From NCBI RefSeq assembly GCF_021538615.1, contig NZ_JAJHIZ010000002.1, positions 496,001-560,000 on the forward strand: a stretch of DNA of 64,000 nucleotides, given 5' to 3'. Origin of the DNA: Niabella agricola. Lineage in GTDB: Bacteria; Bacteroidota; Bacteroidia; Chitinophagales; Chitinophagaceae. The notes beneath the pieces are model-generated. The model saw only the letters and a program-made list of their open reading frames with translations, ran no database searches and was not told where the DNA came from. The translations under genes were made by a program, and so were the position numbers. Position 1 is the stretch's first letter, and every line of letters begins with the position of its first letter. Of the stretch, positions 1 to 8,205 are shown piece after piece.

Positions 1-1
1 A

Positions 2-397
2 ATTGTCGACGATTTTTTTACTCCCTGGAGTGAGTGGTTCCGGAGAAATAATCTTTTTAGCCAGGACACTGTACCGGCCCTGAACGTTGCCGACGAGAAA
101 GACCAATACAAGGTGACAGTAGCGGCACCTGGATTGGAAAAGGGTGATTTTAACATCGATGTGGATGACAATGTACTAACCATTAGTGCCAGCTCGGAAA
201 AAGAGCACGAGGAAAATGAAAAGAAATACCGCCGTAAAGAGTATAGCTATTCTAGTTTTTCCCGTACGCTGACCCTTCCTGCAGATGTAAAAGCAGATGC
301 CATTGAGGCGTACTATGATAAAGGCATACTTACACTGGAGCTGCCTAAAAATACGGATGGCGAGCAGCGGGTTGAGAAAAAGGTGGTAGTAAAATAG
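2..397 (+). CDS. Hsp20/alpha-crystallin small heat-shock protein (5' partial)
   Basis: ATP-independent holdase chaperone that keeps unfolding proteins soluble in the cytoplasm. The frame is open from base 2, so the N-terminus lies outside the window; the visible part begins with an FFTPWSEWF-like N-terminal arm. The alpha-crystallin domain follows (YKVTVAAPGLEKGDF, then the YYDKGILTLELPK strand carrying the family G-x-L signature), and the protein ends in VVVK. About 131 residues are visible, close to the usual 140-150. It is the first gene of the stress island; its promoter is outside the window, so membership of the Crp/Fnr-type regulon cannot be tested here. A second, more divergent Hsp20 is at 13998-14444. 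Confidence 0.93.
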   Translation: MVDDFFTPWSEWFRRNNLFSQDTVPALNVADEKDQYKVTVAAPGLEKGDFNIDVDDNVLTISASSEKEHEENEKKYRRKEYSYSSFSRTLTLPADVKADAIEAYYDKGILTLELPKNTDGEQRVEKKVVVK

Positions 398-464
398 CGG
401 GGGAACCGGCTTGCTTCTATTGTAATATTAACCCGGTATTTAATAGCAACGCTGCAATATAAGC

Positions 465-597
465 GGCTGTCTCAAAAGTCCGTCATTTCGAGCGTAATGT
501 AGTGAAGCCGAGAAATCTCCCATACATAATTTCCAGGCAATGAGATTTGTCCGCTTCGCTTCAGTCGAAATGACGGTTTTGGACTTTTGAGACAGCC
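465..597. repeat. 133-bp imperfect inverted repeat (intergenic hairpin)
   Basis: The outer arms at 465-480 and 582-597 are perfect 16-bp complements (GGCTGTCTCAAAAGTC). They are followed inward by 11-bp complements (CGTCATTTCGA at 481-491, TCGAAATGACG at 565-575). The interior (GAGAAATCTC-like and GAGATTT-like) also pairs partly, giving one long hairpin between the convergent ends of the Hsp20 gene and the histidine kinase. Sequences of the CGTCATTTCGA...GAGAAATCTC type are common dispersed palindromes in Bacteroidota, so this is probably one copy of a REP-like or MITE-like family. It could also act as a bidirectional terminator. Confidence 0.75.
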
Positions 598-653
598 ACT
601 TCTGCATTAATTGCTATCCCTCTTTATAAAAACGTAGAAGATTGATTTGTCGT

Positions 654-2243
654 TTATGATTGCACCCGGAAGTTAAGTTCAAAAGTAGTTCCTGTATCCA
701 ACTGACTATTACAGGTAATCGTACCGTTTAACAACTCGACATATTTACTTACAATATGAAGCCCGAGTCCCGTTCCCTGGATATTCGTTGCATTGGCACC
801 GCGAAAAAAACGCTCAAACAAATGATGCTGATCGTCCGGGGAAATGCCAATGCCCTGGTCCGCAACTGATATTTTCAGGTTCGCTGGTGTAAGGCTGCTT
901 CGGAGTTCGATCACGCTTCCCTCGGGCGAGAACTTTATCGCATTGGAAAGCAGGTTTATCAAAATGTGTTTCATTAAGGATGGGTCCTGCTCTATTTCAG
1001 GATCACCTTCATGCTGATAACGGATTTGCTGGTCTTTCTTTAATAGACCGGTTAATTCATTTGCAATCTGCTGCAGGTGTTGGCTGATGTCGAAGATGTT
1101 TCTTCTTAACTGGATTTTGCCCTCTTCAATCTTTCCCACCGAAAGGAAGTCGTTTAATATATCGGTAAGCATATTCACCGAAGAAACAATGCGTTGTATG
1201 TGTTTATCTCTTCGAAGCTGGTCTTCCTTTTCAGTATACTTTGATATCAGATAGGCTGATGAGAGCACCGTGCTGAGCGGTGTACGGAATTCGTGGGAAG
1301 CAATTGAAACAAATCTTGATTTTAATTCACTCAGCTCTTTTTCCCGCTGCAACGCAATGATCAGTTCCGTTTCAGCGTTCTTTCGTTTAGAAATATCCAT
1401 GGCGATAATCAAATACCCCTCGATTTCTCCCTGGGTATTGCGCATTGCGGTAAAGGTTTGAGAAACAGGCAAGAGGCTTCCGTCTTTCTTTTTATAATGT
1501 AGTTCGGCCTCAACGGATGTTTCCTCATTTGCTTTGTCGAGCAGGCTGGCCAATGATTTTTCGGTTTCATCCAGGAATATGGCCGGTGTCTTTTTGGCGA
1601 TTAGTTCTGTATGGTGATAATATAATAGCCGTTCGGCAGCTGGGTTCATCATATTGATAATGCCGGTATTGTCTGTTACTATAATGCTGGCTGCAGCATG
1701 ATTCCAGATGTTTTTTAAGAAGATATTGACCCGGTTTAACTCCGTGTCCTTTGCTTCCGTTTCCGCGATGAGTGCTGCTAATTGTTTTACAGTACTTTTT
1801 AGCGTTACGGTTCGTTCTTCAACCTTTTGTTCCAGTGCTTCATTGAGCTGTTGCAGGGCTTGTTCCGCTTCTTTTCTTTTGGAAATATCACTTAAGAATG
1901 CAATGACATATTTGCCCTGATCGGTCTGATAACTTCCCAGGCTTACTTCAACCGGAAATTCCGTACCATTTTTCCGGATGGCGTATAGATCTAACCCCAG
2001 CCCCATAGGCCTGGTTTTAGGATGTTTGTTATAATGATGAACATGGGTTGTATGTCGCTCATGATAGCGTTCGGGGATCAGTTTTTCAATCTTCTGACCA
2101 AGCAATTCGTTTTCCGAATAGCCAAATTGTTTGAGAAGGAAGGGGTTTGCCAGTACAATGGTGCCCTGTTCATTCGCTACCATTATACCCAGTGAAGCAT
2201 TGGTGAACAGGACGTCGAAACCAATGCCGGTATCCTTATTCAT
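654..2243 (-). CDS. Soluble PAS-PAS sensor histidine kinase
   Basis: Two-component sensor kinase of 529 residues with no membrane segment, so it senses a cytoplasmic signal. Order: PAS domain (about 10-120, ending in SDISKRK), a short coiled coil (about 125-165), second PAS (about 175-290, ending in MDISKRK), HisKA with the H-box SHEFRTP (phospho-acceptor His317), and a HATPase_c domain with N, G1 (DQGIGIS) and G2 (GTGLGLHI) boxes. It has no receiver domain. It is the only kinase in the stress island, and the only receiver protein is the REC-Crp regulator at 11926-12984, so the two are a plausible but unproven pair. No heme- or flavin-binding signature is obvious in the PAS domains. Confidence 0.93.
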   Translation of the reverse strand: MNKDTGIGFDVLFTNASLGIMVANEQGTIVLANPFLLKQFGYSENELLGQKIEKLIPERYHERHTTHVHHYNKHPKTRPMGLGLDLYAIRKNGTEFPVEVSLGSYQTDQGKYVIAFLSDISKRKEAEQALQQLNEALEQKVEERTVTLKSTVKQLAALIAETEAKDTELNRVNIFLKNIWNHAAASIIVTDNTGIINMMNPAAERLLYYHHTELIAKKTPAIFLDETEKSLASLLDKANEETSVEAELHYKKKDGSLLPVSQTFTAMRNTQGEIEGYLIIAMDISKRKNAETELIIALQREKELSELKSRFVSIASHEFRTPLSTVLSSAYLISKYTEKEDQLRRDKHIQRIVSSVNMLTDILNDFLSVGKIEEGKIQLRRNIFDISQHLQQIANELTGLLKKDQQIRYQHEGDPEIEQDPSLMKHILINLLSNAIKFSPEGSVIELRSSLTPANLKISVADQGIGISPDDQHHLFERFFRGANATNIQGTGLGLHIVSKYVELLNGTITCNSQLDTGTTFELNFRVQS

Positions 2244-2390
2244 AACTGTTGATTTGGTAGTTTGAAGGTACTAATTATTTTTTAATAAAATAAAATATTA
2301 ATGTGTTTATAATCAATTGAATGTGATCGAATACTTGCGGCGGTTAACCAATTTAAATGGGAATAAAGATGATGATAATCAGCAAAAAAT

Positions 2391-2434
2391 TGACCCTTGT
2401 CATTTATTTGGCCCGCTTTTCGGGCTTATATTTA
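2391..2434 (+). promoter_or_regulatory. Crp/Fnr-type site plus -7 box upstream of sRNA candidate
   Basis: TGACCCTTGTCA at 2391-2402 fits TGAYnnnnRTCA. A -7 box TATATTTA (7/8 to TAnnTTTG) lies at 2427-2434, centre distance 34 bp. The predicted start point is near 2439. No protein gene follows in sense; see the ncRNA entry. Confidence 0.65.
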
Positions 2435-2438
2435 TATC

Positions 2439-2646
2439 AGATTCAATTCAATTGCGGTCGGAAAGTAAGAAGTTCAGATATACCTGTTTAAAGAGCAGTA
2501 AACTGGATATTTTAAAAGCAGAAAAAAAACTGTTAGCTTAACCAGGATACAACTGAATTGAAGTAGCTGCCACAGAATAAAAGTTGCAAAAGGCTATAAC
2601 ACTGTGGTCATCGTTTTAAGGCGGGCTGAAAAGCCTGCCTTTTTTT
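2439..2646 (+). ncRNA. Candidate small RNA of about 208 nt
   Basis: The interval between a regulon-type promoter (2391-2434) and a good intrinsic terminator (2619-2646) contains no ATG on the plus strand from 2421 to 2640. It lies alone between the 5' end of the histidine kinase and the 3' end of a USP gene, both on the minus strand, so it is not a leader for either. A regulated noncoding transcript is the simplest reading. The exact 5' end is inferred from the -7 box; targets are unknown. Confidence 0.5.
2619..2646 (+). terminator. Intrinsic terminator
   Basis: The stem AGGCGGGCT (2619-2627) pairs with AGCCTGCCT (2632-2640) around a GAAA loop, with one G-U pair, followed by a run of T to 2646. 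The T-run is on the plus strand although both flanking protein genes are on the minus strand, so it must end a plus-strand transcript. Confidence 0.8.
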
Positions 2647-2800
2647 CCGGCCAACCAGTCTAAAACCTGCAACTATTTAAAGACATAAATGCTTTTGAAT
2701 GATTGAGGGTCATGCACGCCGGATATTTGCCGGTTCTTGATTTCAATTGTCTATCCCCGGTTGATTATTAAGTGACAAATTCAATGACCCTGCTGTGGCA

Positions 2801-3637
2801 TTAATTGTGTGCAACAAACAACGGGTATTTCATTTCTTTCATCAATACATCAGCCATACTGACCCGGAACCAGCGGCTGACGGCTCCCCGGCTATATGCC
2901 CCCAGCGCTATAAATGCTCCGTTTTTTGCCTGTTCGAGGTATTGAGGGATTTCTGTTTCCGGAGTGCCTTTCAGAACCGTGTATTGTACTTTTGGAAAAT
3001 GACGTTTCAGGAATTCTTTAAGCAGTTTATGGTCAGGGAGATGAAATGTTTCATCTACGGTGTTTACCGTAACTATGGTGGTTGGTAATTGTTTTAATGC
3101 ATCCAGTGTATAGCTCAACATTTTGATCGCATGTACAGACGAAGGGGCACCATCGTATAATAATATCAGTTTATTGATAGGATTAAATGTATGCGGTACC
3201 AGAACAACCGGGCAATGTACACCACTTAAAAGATCCCGGATAAACAAACTTGGCGTTTTTTCGGTATAGGATGTAAAGGTTTCGGTACTGTCGATTAATA
3301 ACAGGTCGGCAAAAGTGCTTTCGTGTAAAAGTTCTTGTATTGCAACGCATTTATCCCGGTGAATCGAATGGTTTATCGCGGCGTCCCGGCAGGCATTTTC
3401 AAAATCTGCTAGTGACTGGTTCCGCGTCTTTTCGTCTTTTTGGTCGTGTTTTTTTCGTTTGGCTTCAAAATCTCCTCCCTGTTTCAACAGCTCCGTCACT
3501 TTGTAACTGTGATGCATAAAGTCGTCGAGGAAAATACCGGTTAAATGTGCATTGTTCTGCTTCGCGAGTTGGATGGCGTAGTCTCTTGCGCTTTCTGAAT
3601 ATTTAAGACCATCAAATGCCACAATATATTTTTTCAT
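2801..3637 (-). CDS. Universal stress protein, tandem UspA domains
   Basis: Cytoplasmic stress protein of 278 residues with two UspA folds (about 1-150 and 155-278). The first opens with KKYIVAFDGLKYSESARDYA and the second with KLILLYDGAPSSVHAI, each giving the beta1-loop-alpha1 Usp signature. The ATP-binding G-2x-G-9x-G(S/T) motif is degenerate in the last part (GAYSRGAVSRWF), so nucleotide binding is doubtful. It is transcribed divergently from the P-type ATPase gene, and its promoter carries a TGATTGTGGTCA site. In DosR-like regulons Usps help survival during hypoxic arrest; that role is inferred here. Confidence 0.92.
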   Translation of the reverse strand: MKKYIVAFDGLKYSESARDYAIQLAKQNNAHLTGIFLDDFMHHSYKVTELLKQGGDFEAKRKKHDQKDEKTRNQSLADFENACRDAAINHSIHRDKCVAIQELLHESTFADLLLIDSTETFTSYTEKTPSLFIRDLLSGVHCPVVLVPHTFNPINKLILLYDGAPSSVHAIKMLSYTLDALKQLPTTIVTVNTVDETFHLPDHKLLKEFLKRHFPKVQYTVLKGTPETEIPQYLEQAKNGAFIALGAYSRGAVSRWFRVSMADVLMKEMKYPLFVAHN

Positions 3638-3689
3638 AAAAGAAAATTTTCTTTTGGCTGCGTGACGAACGCCGGCCTCGTATTTTATG

Positions 3690-3754
3690 CAAAGCTATAA
3701 ATGCTTCTATAGCTTAGCAATGAGCATCATTAATGCCCCGGCTGATTGTGGTCA
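3690..3754 (-). promoter_or_regulatory. Crp/Fnr-type site plus -7 box for the USP gene
   Basis: TGATTGTGGTCA at 3743-3754; on the minus strand a perfect -7 box TAGCTTTG at 3697-3690. Centre distance is 55 bp, a class I-like spacing two helical turns beyond the common 33-34. The leader to the start at 3637 is about 45 nt. Confidence 0.65.
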
Positions 3755-3779
3755 TATTGACAAGGCACAGGCATCCGAG

Positions 3780-3821
3780 TGATCTGCGTCATTTAAAATA
3801 TCTATTGGCTGTTTTAATTTG
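3780..3821 (+). promoter_or_regulatory. Crp/Fnr-type site plus -7 box for the P-type ATPase
   Basis: TGATCTGCGTCA at 3780-3791, followed by TTAATTTG (7/8) at 3814-3821; centre distance 32 bp. Together with 3743-3754 it makes a back-to-back divergent promoter. Confidence 0.65.
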
Positions 3822-3926
3822 TAATCAAATTTGAAGGACTTTATGACAAGGTGGGGCGTATTCGCTTTTGGGGTTTTTGATTTAGTGAGTAATCATGTCA
3901 GGCCCGGGATTAATAAATAATAAGAT

Positions 3927-6440
3927 TTGGAACGTTTTTGGCTTCAGGATGTAAGGGTGCTTTTAACGCAGTTGGGTAGCAGTTGGGAAGGCCTGAGTGC
4001 GCGTTCGGTAAGCACGCTTCAGAAGCAGCAAAAGGCCAGGGAGAAAATTGGTGACCGGAAACCATGGGTAAGCAACTTGCTGTTACTGGCGGCTCAGTAC
4101 AAGAGCCCCTTGGTAATGCTCTTGATTTTTGCTGTTTTTCTATCCATTTCTTTACAGGAATATTCTGAAGGCGTCATTATCGCCATTGTATTATTACTTA
4201 CAGGGGGCTTGAGTTTTTTCCAGGAACGGACTGCTGGAAAGGCGATTGAGCATTTAAAACAGTTAACGCGTATTAAGGCTTGTGTAAAAAGAGACGGCAT
4301 TATCCGGGATGTTTATTTTGAAGAAATAGTGCCGGGCGATATTGTATTGTTGAATGCAGGAGACATTATTCCGGGTGATGCCTGTATTTTGGAATCGAAT
4401 GACCTGCATCTAAACGAAGCGGCGCTTACCGGGGAGTCTTTCCCTGTAGCGAAATTTGCTGGTAACTGTTCGGTCACAGGGCCGCTGTCGAAAATTTCCA
4501 ATGCTGTTTTTAAAGGCACAAATGTTACCAATGGATCGGCAACGGTTCTTGTTGTAAATACCGGCAGGAATACAGTTCTGGGAAAAATAGGTCGTTCGCT
4601 GCAGCAGGCAGAAGGGCCCACTTCCTTTGAAAAAGGGATCTACAAATTCGGCTATTTGCTGATGTACCTGACTTTTGTTATTTCCGGGATTATACTTATT
4701 GTAAATGTATTGCAAGGCAAGCCGATCTTTGATTCCGTTTTGTTTGCCCTCGCTTTGGCGGTAGGGCTGACGCCGGAGTTGCTTCCTGCAATTATGACCA
4801 TTACCCTGTCTGCAGGGGCCAAACGCATGGCCCGTAAGAAAGTGATTGTTCGGAAGCTAACGGCACTACAAAATTTGGGTGAAATGGATTTGCTCTGTTG
4901 TGATAAAACAGGAACCATTACCACCGGCATCATGGCTCTTAATAATGCCGTAGACATCGAGGGGGCGCAGAGCGCAAAGGTTTTGTTGTATGTATATCTG
5001 AACGCGTTCTTCCAGTCGGGCTTTTCCAATCCGATAGACGAAGCGATTATGAAAGTCACCGGCTGCGATGTAGCGGACTATCGGAAGATTGGCGAAGTAC
5101 CCTACGATTTCCATCGCAAGCGGCTGAGTATCCTGGTCGGAAATGAGCATCAATGTATCATGATCACAAAGGGCGCCGTCCACAATATTGTTGGCGTTTG
5201 CAGTATGATTGAGACGAGAACCGGAAAGATTGCGCTTGACCATGCCACGGCCCGCCAAATTGAAAACGCTTTTGAAACCTTCAGTTCCCAGGGATACCGT
5301 ACCCTGGGCGTCTGTTATAAAAACCTTGCTGCAGATTCCAGGCTTTCAAAAGATGACGAGGCTGACATGGTTTTTTTGGGATTAATAACGCTGTCTGATG
5401 TTCCTAAAAATGGTATTGCGGAATCGATTAGCCGGTTGAAAGCGATCGGAATCGGCCTGAAAATCATCACCGGCGATAACCGGTTTGTTGCAGGTCATTT
5501 AGCCACACAGATCGGGGTGAACACCGAATCCCTGATTTGCGGAGGAGATATGGAACAGCTGTCTGATGACGCACTTCGTGAAGCGGTGAACCGGACGCAT
5601 GTATTTGCAGAAGTCTTGCCAGAGCAAAAAGAAAAGATTGTAAAATTGCTGCGCCAAACCGGGCATGCTGTAGGATATTTAGGAGATGGTATTAACGATG
5701 CCAACGCTTTAAAAACCGCCGATGTGGGGATTTCCATCGACAACGCGGTGGATGTAGCAAAGGAGGCTGCGGATATAGTATTGCTGGATCGGGATATTGA
5801 TGTGATCCGGCAGGGAGTGGAGGAGGGCAGAAGAACGTTTGGTAATACCATGAAGTACATTTATATTACTATTAGCGCAAACTTCGGTAATATGCTCAGC
5901 ATGGCGGTGGCTTCGCTGGTGCTTCCTTTTTTACCAATATTACCAGTACAAATTTTACTGAACAACTTTTTGAGCGACTTGCCGGCCATTGCCCTGGCCT
6001 CAGACAATGTAGACAAAGAGACGCTGCTCAAACCCGCAAAATGGAACCTGAAATTTATCAGCCGTTTTATGTTTGTTTTTGGACTACAGAGTTCAATATT
6101 TGACTTTATTACTTTTGGAGTGCTGTATTGGTATTTTTATACGGCTCCCGCGCTATTAAGAACGGGCTGGTTTATAGAAAGCCTTTTGTCTGAAATCGCT
6201 ATTTTGTTCGTATTGAGAACCCGGCTTTTTTTCTTTAAAAGTAAACCATCCAAAGCCTTACTTGCATCAAGTGCATTTACGCTTTTGTTGTTTTTATTCA
6301 TCCTTTGTACGCCGGTGTCCCGGAAGTTTGCATTCTATTCCTTACCCGCAACGATCCTGGGGATTATCATCCTGATTGTAATTGCCTATATGACCGCCGC
6401 TGAAATGACTAAAAAATGGATGATGAATAAAATCCGGTAG
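3927..6440 (+). CDS. MgtA-like P-type (P3B) cation ATPase
   Basis: Membrane cation pump of 837 residues. It shows the TGES actuator motif, DKTGT phosphorylation loop (Asp326), the TGDN and GDGINDA hinge motifs, and the membrane stretch GLTPELLPAI, which matches MgtA/MgtB Mg2+ ATPases (P3B type) rather than Ca2+ or heavy-metal pumps. The predicted start is TTG at 3927: a stop codon lies two codons upstream, and the conserved FW pair near the N-terminus follows at once, as in the paralogue at 41616. Mycobacterial CtpF, also a cation P-type ATPase, belongs to the DosR regulon, so this pump may adjust Mg2+ or membrane potential in starvation (inference). Confidence 0.92.
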   Translation: MERFWLQDVRVLLTQLGSSWEGLSARSVSTLQKQQKAREKIGDRKPWVSNLLLLAAQYKSPLVMLLIFAVFLSISLQEYSEGVIIAIVLLLTGGLSFFQERTAGKAIEHLKQLTRIKACVKRDGIIRDVYFEEIVPGDIVLLNAGDIIPGDACILESNDLHLNEAALTGESFPVAKFAGNCSVTGPLSKISNAVFKGTNVTNGSATVLVVNTGRNTVLGKIGRSLQQAEGPTSFEKGIYKFGYLLMYLTFVISGIILIVNVLQGKPIFDSVLFALALAVGLTPELLPAIMTITLSAGAKRMARKKVIVRKLTALQNLGEMDLLCCDKTGTITTGIMALNNAVDIEGAQSAKVLLYVYLNAFFQSGFSNPIDEAIMKVTGCDVADYRKIGEVPYDFHRKRLSILVGNEHQCIMITKGAVHNIVGVCSMIETRTGKIALDHATARQIENAFETFSSQGYRTLGVCYKNLAADSRLSKDDEADMVFLGLITLSDVPKNGIAESISRLKAIGIGLKIITGDNRFVAGHLATQIGVNTESLICGGDMEQLSDDALREAVNRTHVFAEVLPEQKEKIVKLLRQTGHAVGYLGDGINDANALKTADVGISIDNAVDVAKEAADIVLLDRDIDVIRQGVEEGRRTFGNTMKYIYITISANFGNMLSMAVASLVLPFLPILPVQILLNNFLSDLPAIALASDNVDKETLLKPAKWNLKFISRFMFVFGLQSSIFDFITFGVLYWYFYTAPALLRTGWFIESLLSEIAILFVLRTRLFFFKSKPSKALLASSAFTLLLFLFILCTPVSRKFAFYSLPATILGIIILIVIAYMTAAEMTKKWMMNKIR

Positions 6441-6492
6441 CTGGGTTTTTTATCCCCTCCTTATACTTTTTTGAATTTGGTGTTAAATATGC

Positions 6493-6557
6493 TGATTAGC
6501 GTCAAAGTTTTGATCAACCACAATCATCGGAAGCAGGATTCCTATGTTCTAAATTTA
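6493..6557 (+). promoter_or_regulatory. Crp/Fnr-type site plus -7 box for the 6576 gene
   Basis: TGATTAGCGTCA at 6493-6504; -7 box TAAATTTA (7/8) at 6550-6557, centre distance exactly 55 bp. The predicted start point near 6563 lies 13 nt before ATG 6576, which argues against any upstream start codon. Confidence 0.65.
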
Positions 6558-6575
6558 GGGTTAAAGAATCATGCA

Positions 6576-7025
6576 ATGAACACGGAAATCCAGGTGGAAT
6601 TTTTAAAAGATAAAATCAGAGAATTGGGTACGGCGTTGTTTTACGACCAGAGCGACCAGGTGCTCCTGTGCCCGACCTCCTTCATAAAAACATTTGATTT
6701 TGACCTGTGCGGTAATATCTGTTTTTTTGTAGAAAGGCCCTATGTCGATATTAATGGTATGCATACGCAGTTTCCGGCGCAACTGCATTTTCATAAGAAG
6801 GGCGTTGAGTGGAGTATTGATCTTAACGGTACTGCTTCTATTGACGGGGATACAAATGCATTACAAAGCAGGATTTTAGTCAGGTTTAAGATCTTACAGG
6901 CAAAGTGCTTTTATGTTCGTGGGCAATATTCCTCGGCTGTTTCCAACTTAAAACGGCACATCGGCTATTTTATAAAAAAACTTTACCAGGATACGCCCGG
7001 CTGTTTCGAGATGGCCTTCGAGTAA
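6576..7025 (+). CDS. Pyridoxamine-5'-phosphate-oxidase-fold stress protein
   Basis: A 149-residue protein resembling the split-barrel flavin-binding family found in Bacteroidota general stress proteins: FLKDKIRELGTALFY, then LCPTSFIKTFDFDLCGNICFFVERPY, and a second strand set around KGVEWSIDLNGTASI. The open frame extends back to 6471, but the regulatory site and -7 box lie inside that extension, so ATG 6576 is preferred. The C-terminal half departs from the family. The biochemical substrate is unknown; the family binds FMN, F420 or heme-like cofactors. Confidence 0.6.
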   Translation: MNTEIQVEFLKDKIRELGTALFYDQSDQVLLCPTSFIKTFDFDLCGNICFFVERPYVDINGMHTQFPAQLHFHKKGVEWSIDLNGTASIDGDTNALQSRILVRFKILQAKCFYVRGQYSSAVSNLKRHIGYFIKKLYQDTPGCFEMAFE

Positions 7026-7107
7026 TGGTGCGTTTTGATTCAATGATTTTGAATCCGCATGAATACCGCCAGGTCTTGCAGGGCCTAATAAATATTAGTG
7101 CTGTTGT

Positions 7108-7151
7108 TGACGGCGATCATTGTAATCCGGTTGCTGTAGCGCTCAACTTTA
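7108..7151 (+). promoter_or_regulatory. Crp/Fnr-type site upstream of the NimA-like gene
   Basis: TGACGGCGATCA at 7108-7119; weak -7 box CAACTTTA (6/8) at 7144-7151, but the centre distance is exactly 34 bp. The leader to ATG 7247 would be about 90 nt. Confidence 0.5.
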
Positions 7152-7246
7152 CCTGAACGGGTTTTGTGTTCGGAAAAATGGGGGGCTTATTGGTGGGTAT
7201 ATGTAGTTGTTGGGTAATTAAATCTTTAATGTATTAAGTTTAAACG

Positions 7247-7759
7247 ATGTTCCAGGAATTAAGCAACGATCAAATTGAAAGCGTATTACAGCGGAGGATT
7301 TTCGGTCATCTCGGTTGTCATGCGGATGGACTGACATATATTGTGCCTATTTGTTATGCCTACCATCAGGGTTGTATTTTCGGCCGGACGGCTGAAGGGT
7401 TAAAGCTGAAAATGATGCGTGAAAACCCGGATGTGTGTTTCCAGGTTGAGCATGTTGAGACCATGGCGAAATGGGAGAGCGTGATTTGCTGGGGCAAGTT
7501 TAAAGAGCTAAGTAAAGCAGAGGACCGGCTGAACGCCATTCGTGTGTTGCAGGGGCGGGTTGCCGCCAAAGTGGAAAGCGACGACTTGCTACAGTCTTCT
7601 TACTGGCCGTTTGCTATTTCCGATTCGGATAACGATGGAGTGCTCTTTTGTGTGGAATTGAAACAAATGACCGGCCGTAGTTCCATTTGTAGAAATGAAG
7701 CGAATAGATGGAGAGGGCGATTGCCGGATACCCGTGAAAACTATTTCGAGTCGTTGTGA
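7247..7759 (+). CDS. Pyridoxamine-5'-phosphate-oxidase family flavoprotein (NimA-like)
   Basis: A 170-residue split-barrel protein of the Pyridox_ox_2/NimA group. Recognisable pieces are the start ELSNDQIESVLQRRIFGHLG, the YIVPICYAYHQGCIFGRT strand pair, then KLKMMRENPDVCFQVEHVE and WESVICWGKFKEL. NimA-type proteins bind FMN and reduce nitro compounds in anaerobes; several DosR-regulon proteins of mycobacteria are also nitroreductase-like or of this fold. No signal peptide. It is probably monocistronic under the promoter at 7108-7151. Confidence 0.85.
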   Translation: MFQELSNDQIESVLQRRIFGHLGCHADGLTYIVPICYAYHQGCIFGRTAEGLKLKMMRENPDVCFQVEHVETMAKWESVICWGKFKELSKAEDRLNAIRVLQGRVAAKVESDDLLQSSYWPFAISDSDNDGVLFCVELKQMTGRSSICRNEANRWRGRLPDTRENYFESL

Positions 7760-7966
7760 TGGAGCCGTATTTACCCCTGGCAGGTATGCAGTTCCCGTTA
7801 CATGCCGTTCAATAAATTTTGCCTGCCGCGCGCTACATTAGAATGATCTGAGATTATACCTGCACAGATTTGACCCAACAGCAGCCCGTTGAAAACTGAA
7901 CCGGAGAGGGCTTTTGTGATAAAGAATCAAACCGCCGGGAACCACAACTTTTATCACCAATCAATA

Positions 7967-8010
7967 TGACGAAGTTCATTGTATGACGAGGGGTTCTGGT
8001 GATAGATTTG
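7967..8010 (+). promoter_or_regulatory. Crp/Fnr-type site plus perfect -7 box for the 8041 operon
   Basis: TGACGAAGTTCA at 7967-7978 and a perfect -7 box TAGATTTG at 8003-8010; centre distance exactly 34 bp. The predicted start point near 8016 precedes the 51-codon frame at 8041. Confidence 0.75.
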
Positions 8011-8040
8011 AGTATTATTTCACTTAAATGAACGGATATC

Positions 8041-8196
8041 ATGCAAGCATATTCAAATATAGACAGAGAAAGACTAATGGCATTTATAACGAGCACATTC
8101 ATTATCCTTTCCATGTTATTTTTTGGTCGCCACGTAATCAGGGATGCTTTTGTTCAACTATTTTGGAAGTTATACGACCTGGTTGTTAAGGAATAA
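8041..8196 (+). CDS. Small single-pass membrane protein (51 aa)
   Basis: A short frame starting at ATG 8041 and ending in TAA at 8194-8196. The product has a polar N-terminus (MQAYSNIDRER), one hydrophobic segment (about residues 13-28, FITSTFIILSMLFFG) and an amphipathic C-terminal helix rich in aromatic and basic residues. It lies about 25 nt behind one of the best regulon promoters and 9 bp before the deacetylase gene, so it would lead a three-gene operon. Another frame starting at 8028 is also open, but its product is not protein-like. Function unknown. Confidence 0.5.
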   Translation: MQAYSNIDRERLMAFITSTFIILSMLFFGRHVIRDAFVQLFWKLYDLVVKE

Positions 8197-8205
8197 GCAA
8201 CCAAG

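Noticed and set aside
2317..2541. 74-codon plus-strand frame in the gap after the histidine kinase
   Set aside because: It needs a TTG start, has no family resemblance, and its middle is occupied by the motif and -7 box of the sRNA promoter.
6471..6575. Longer N-terminus for the PNPOx-like gene
   Set aside because: The motif at 6493 and the -7 box at 6550 lie inside it, and the extra residues do not match the family start.
6905..7156. 83-codon frame overlapping the end of the PNPOx-like gene
   Set aside because: Mostly a shadow of the real gene in another frame; the tail covers a regulatory site.
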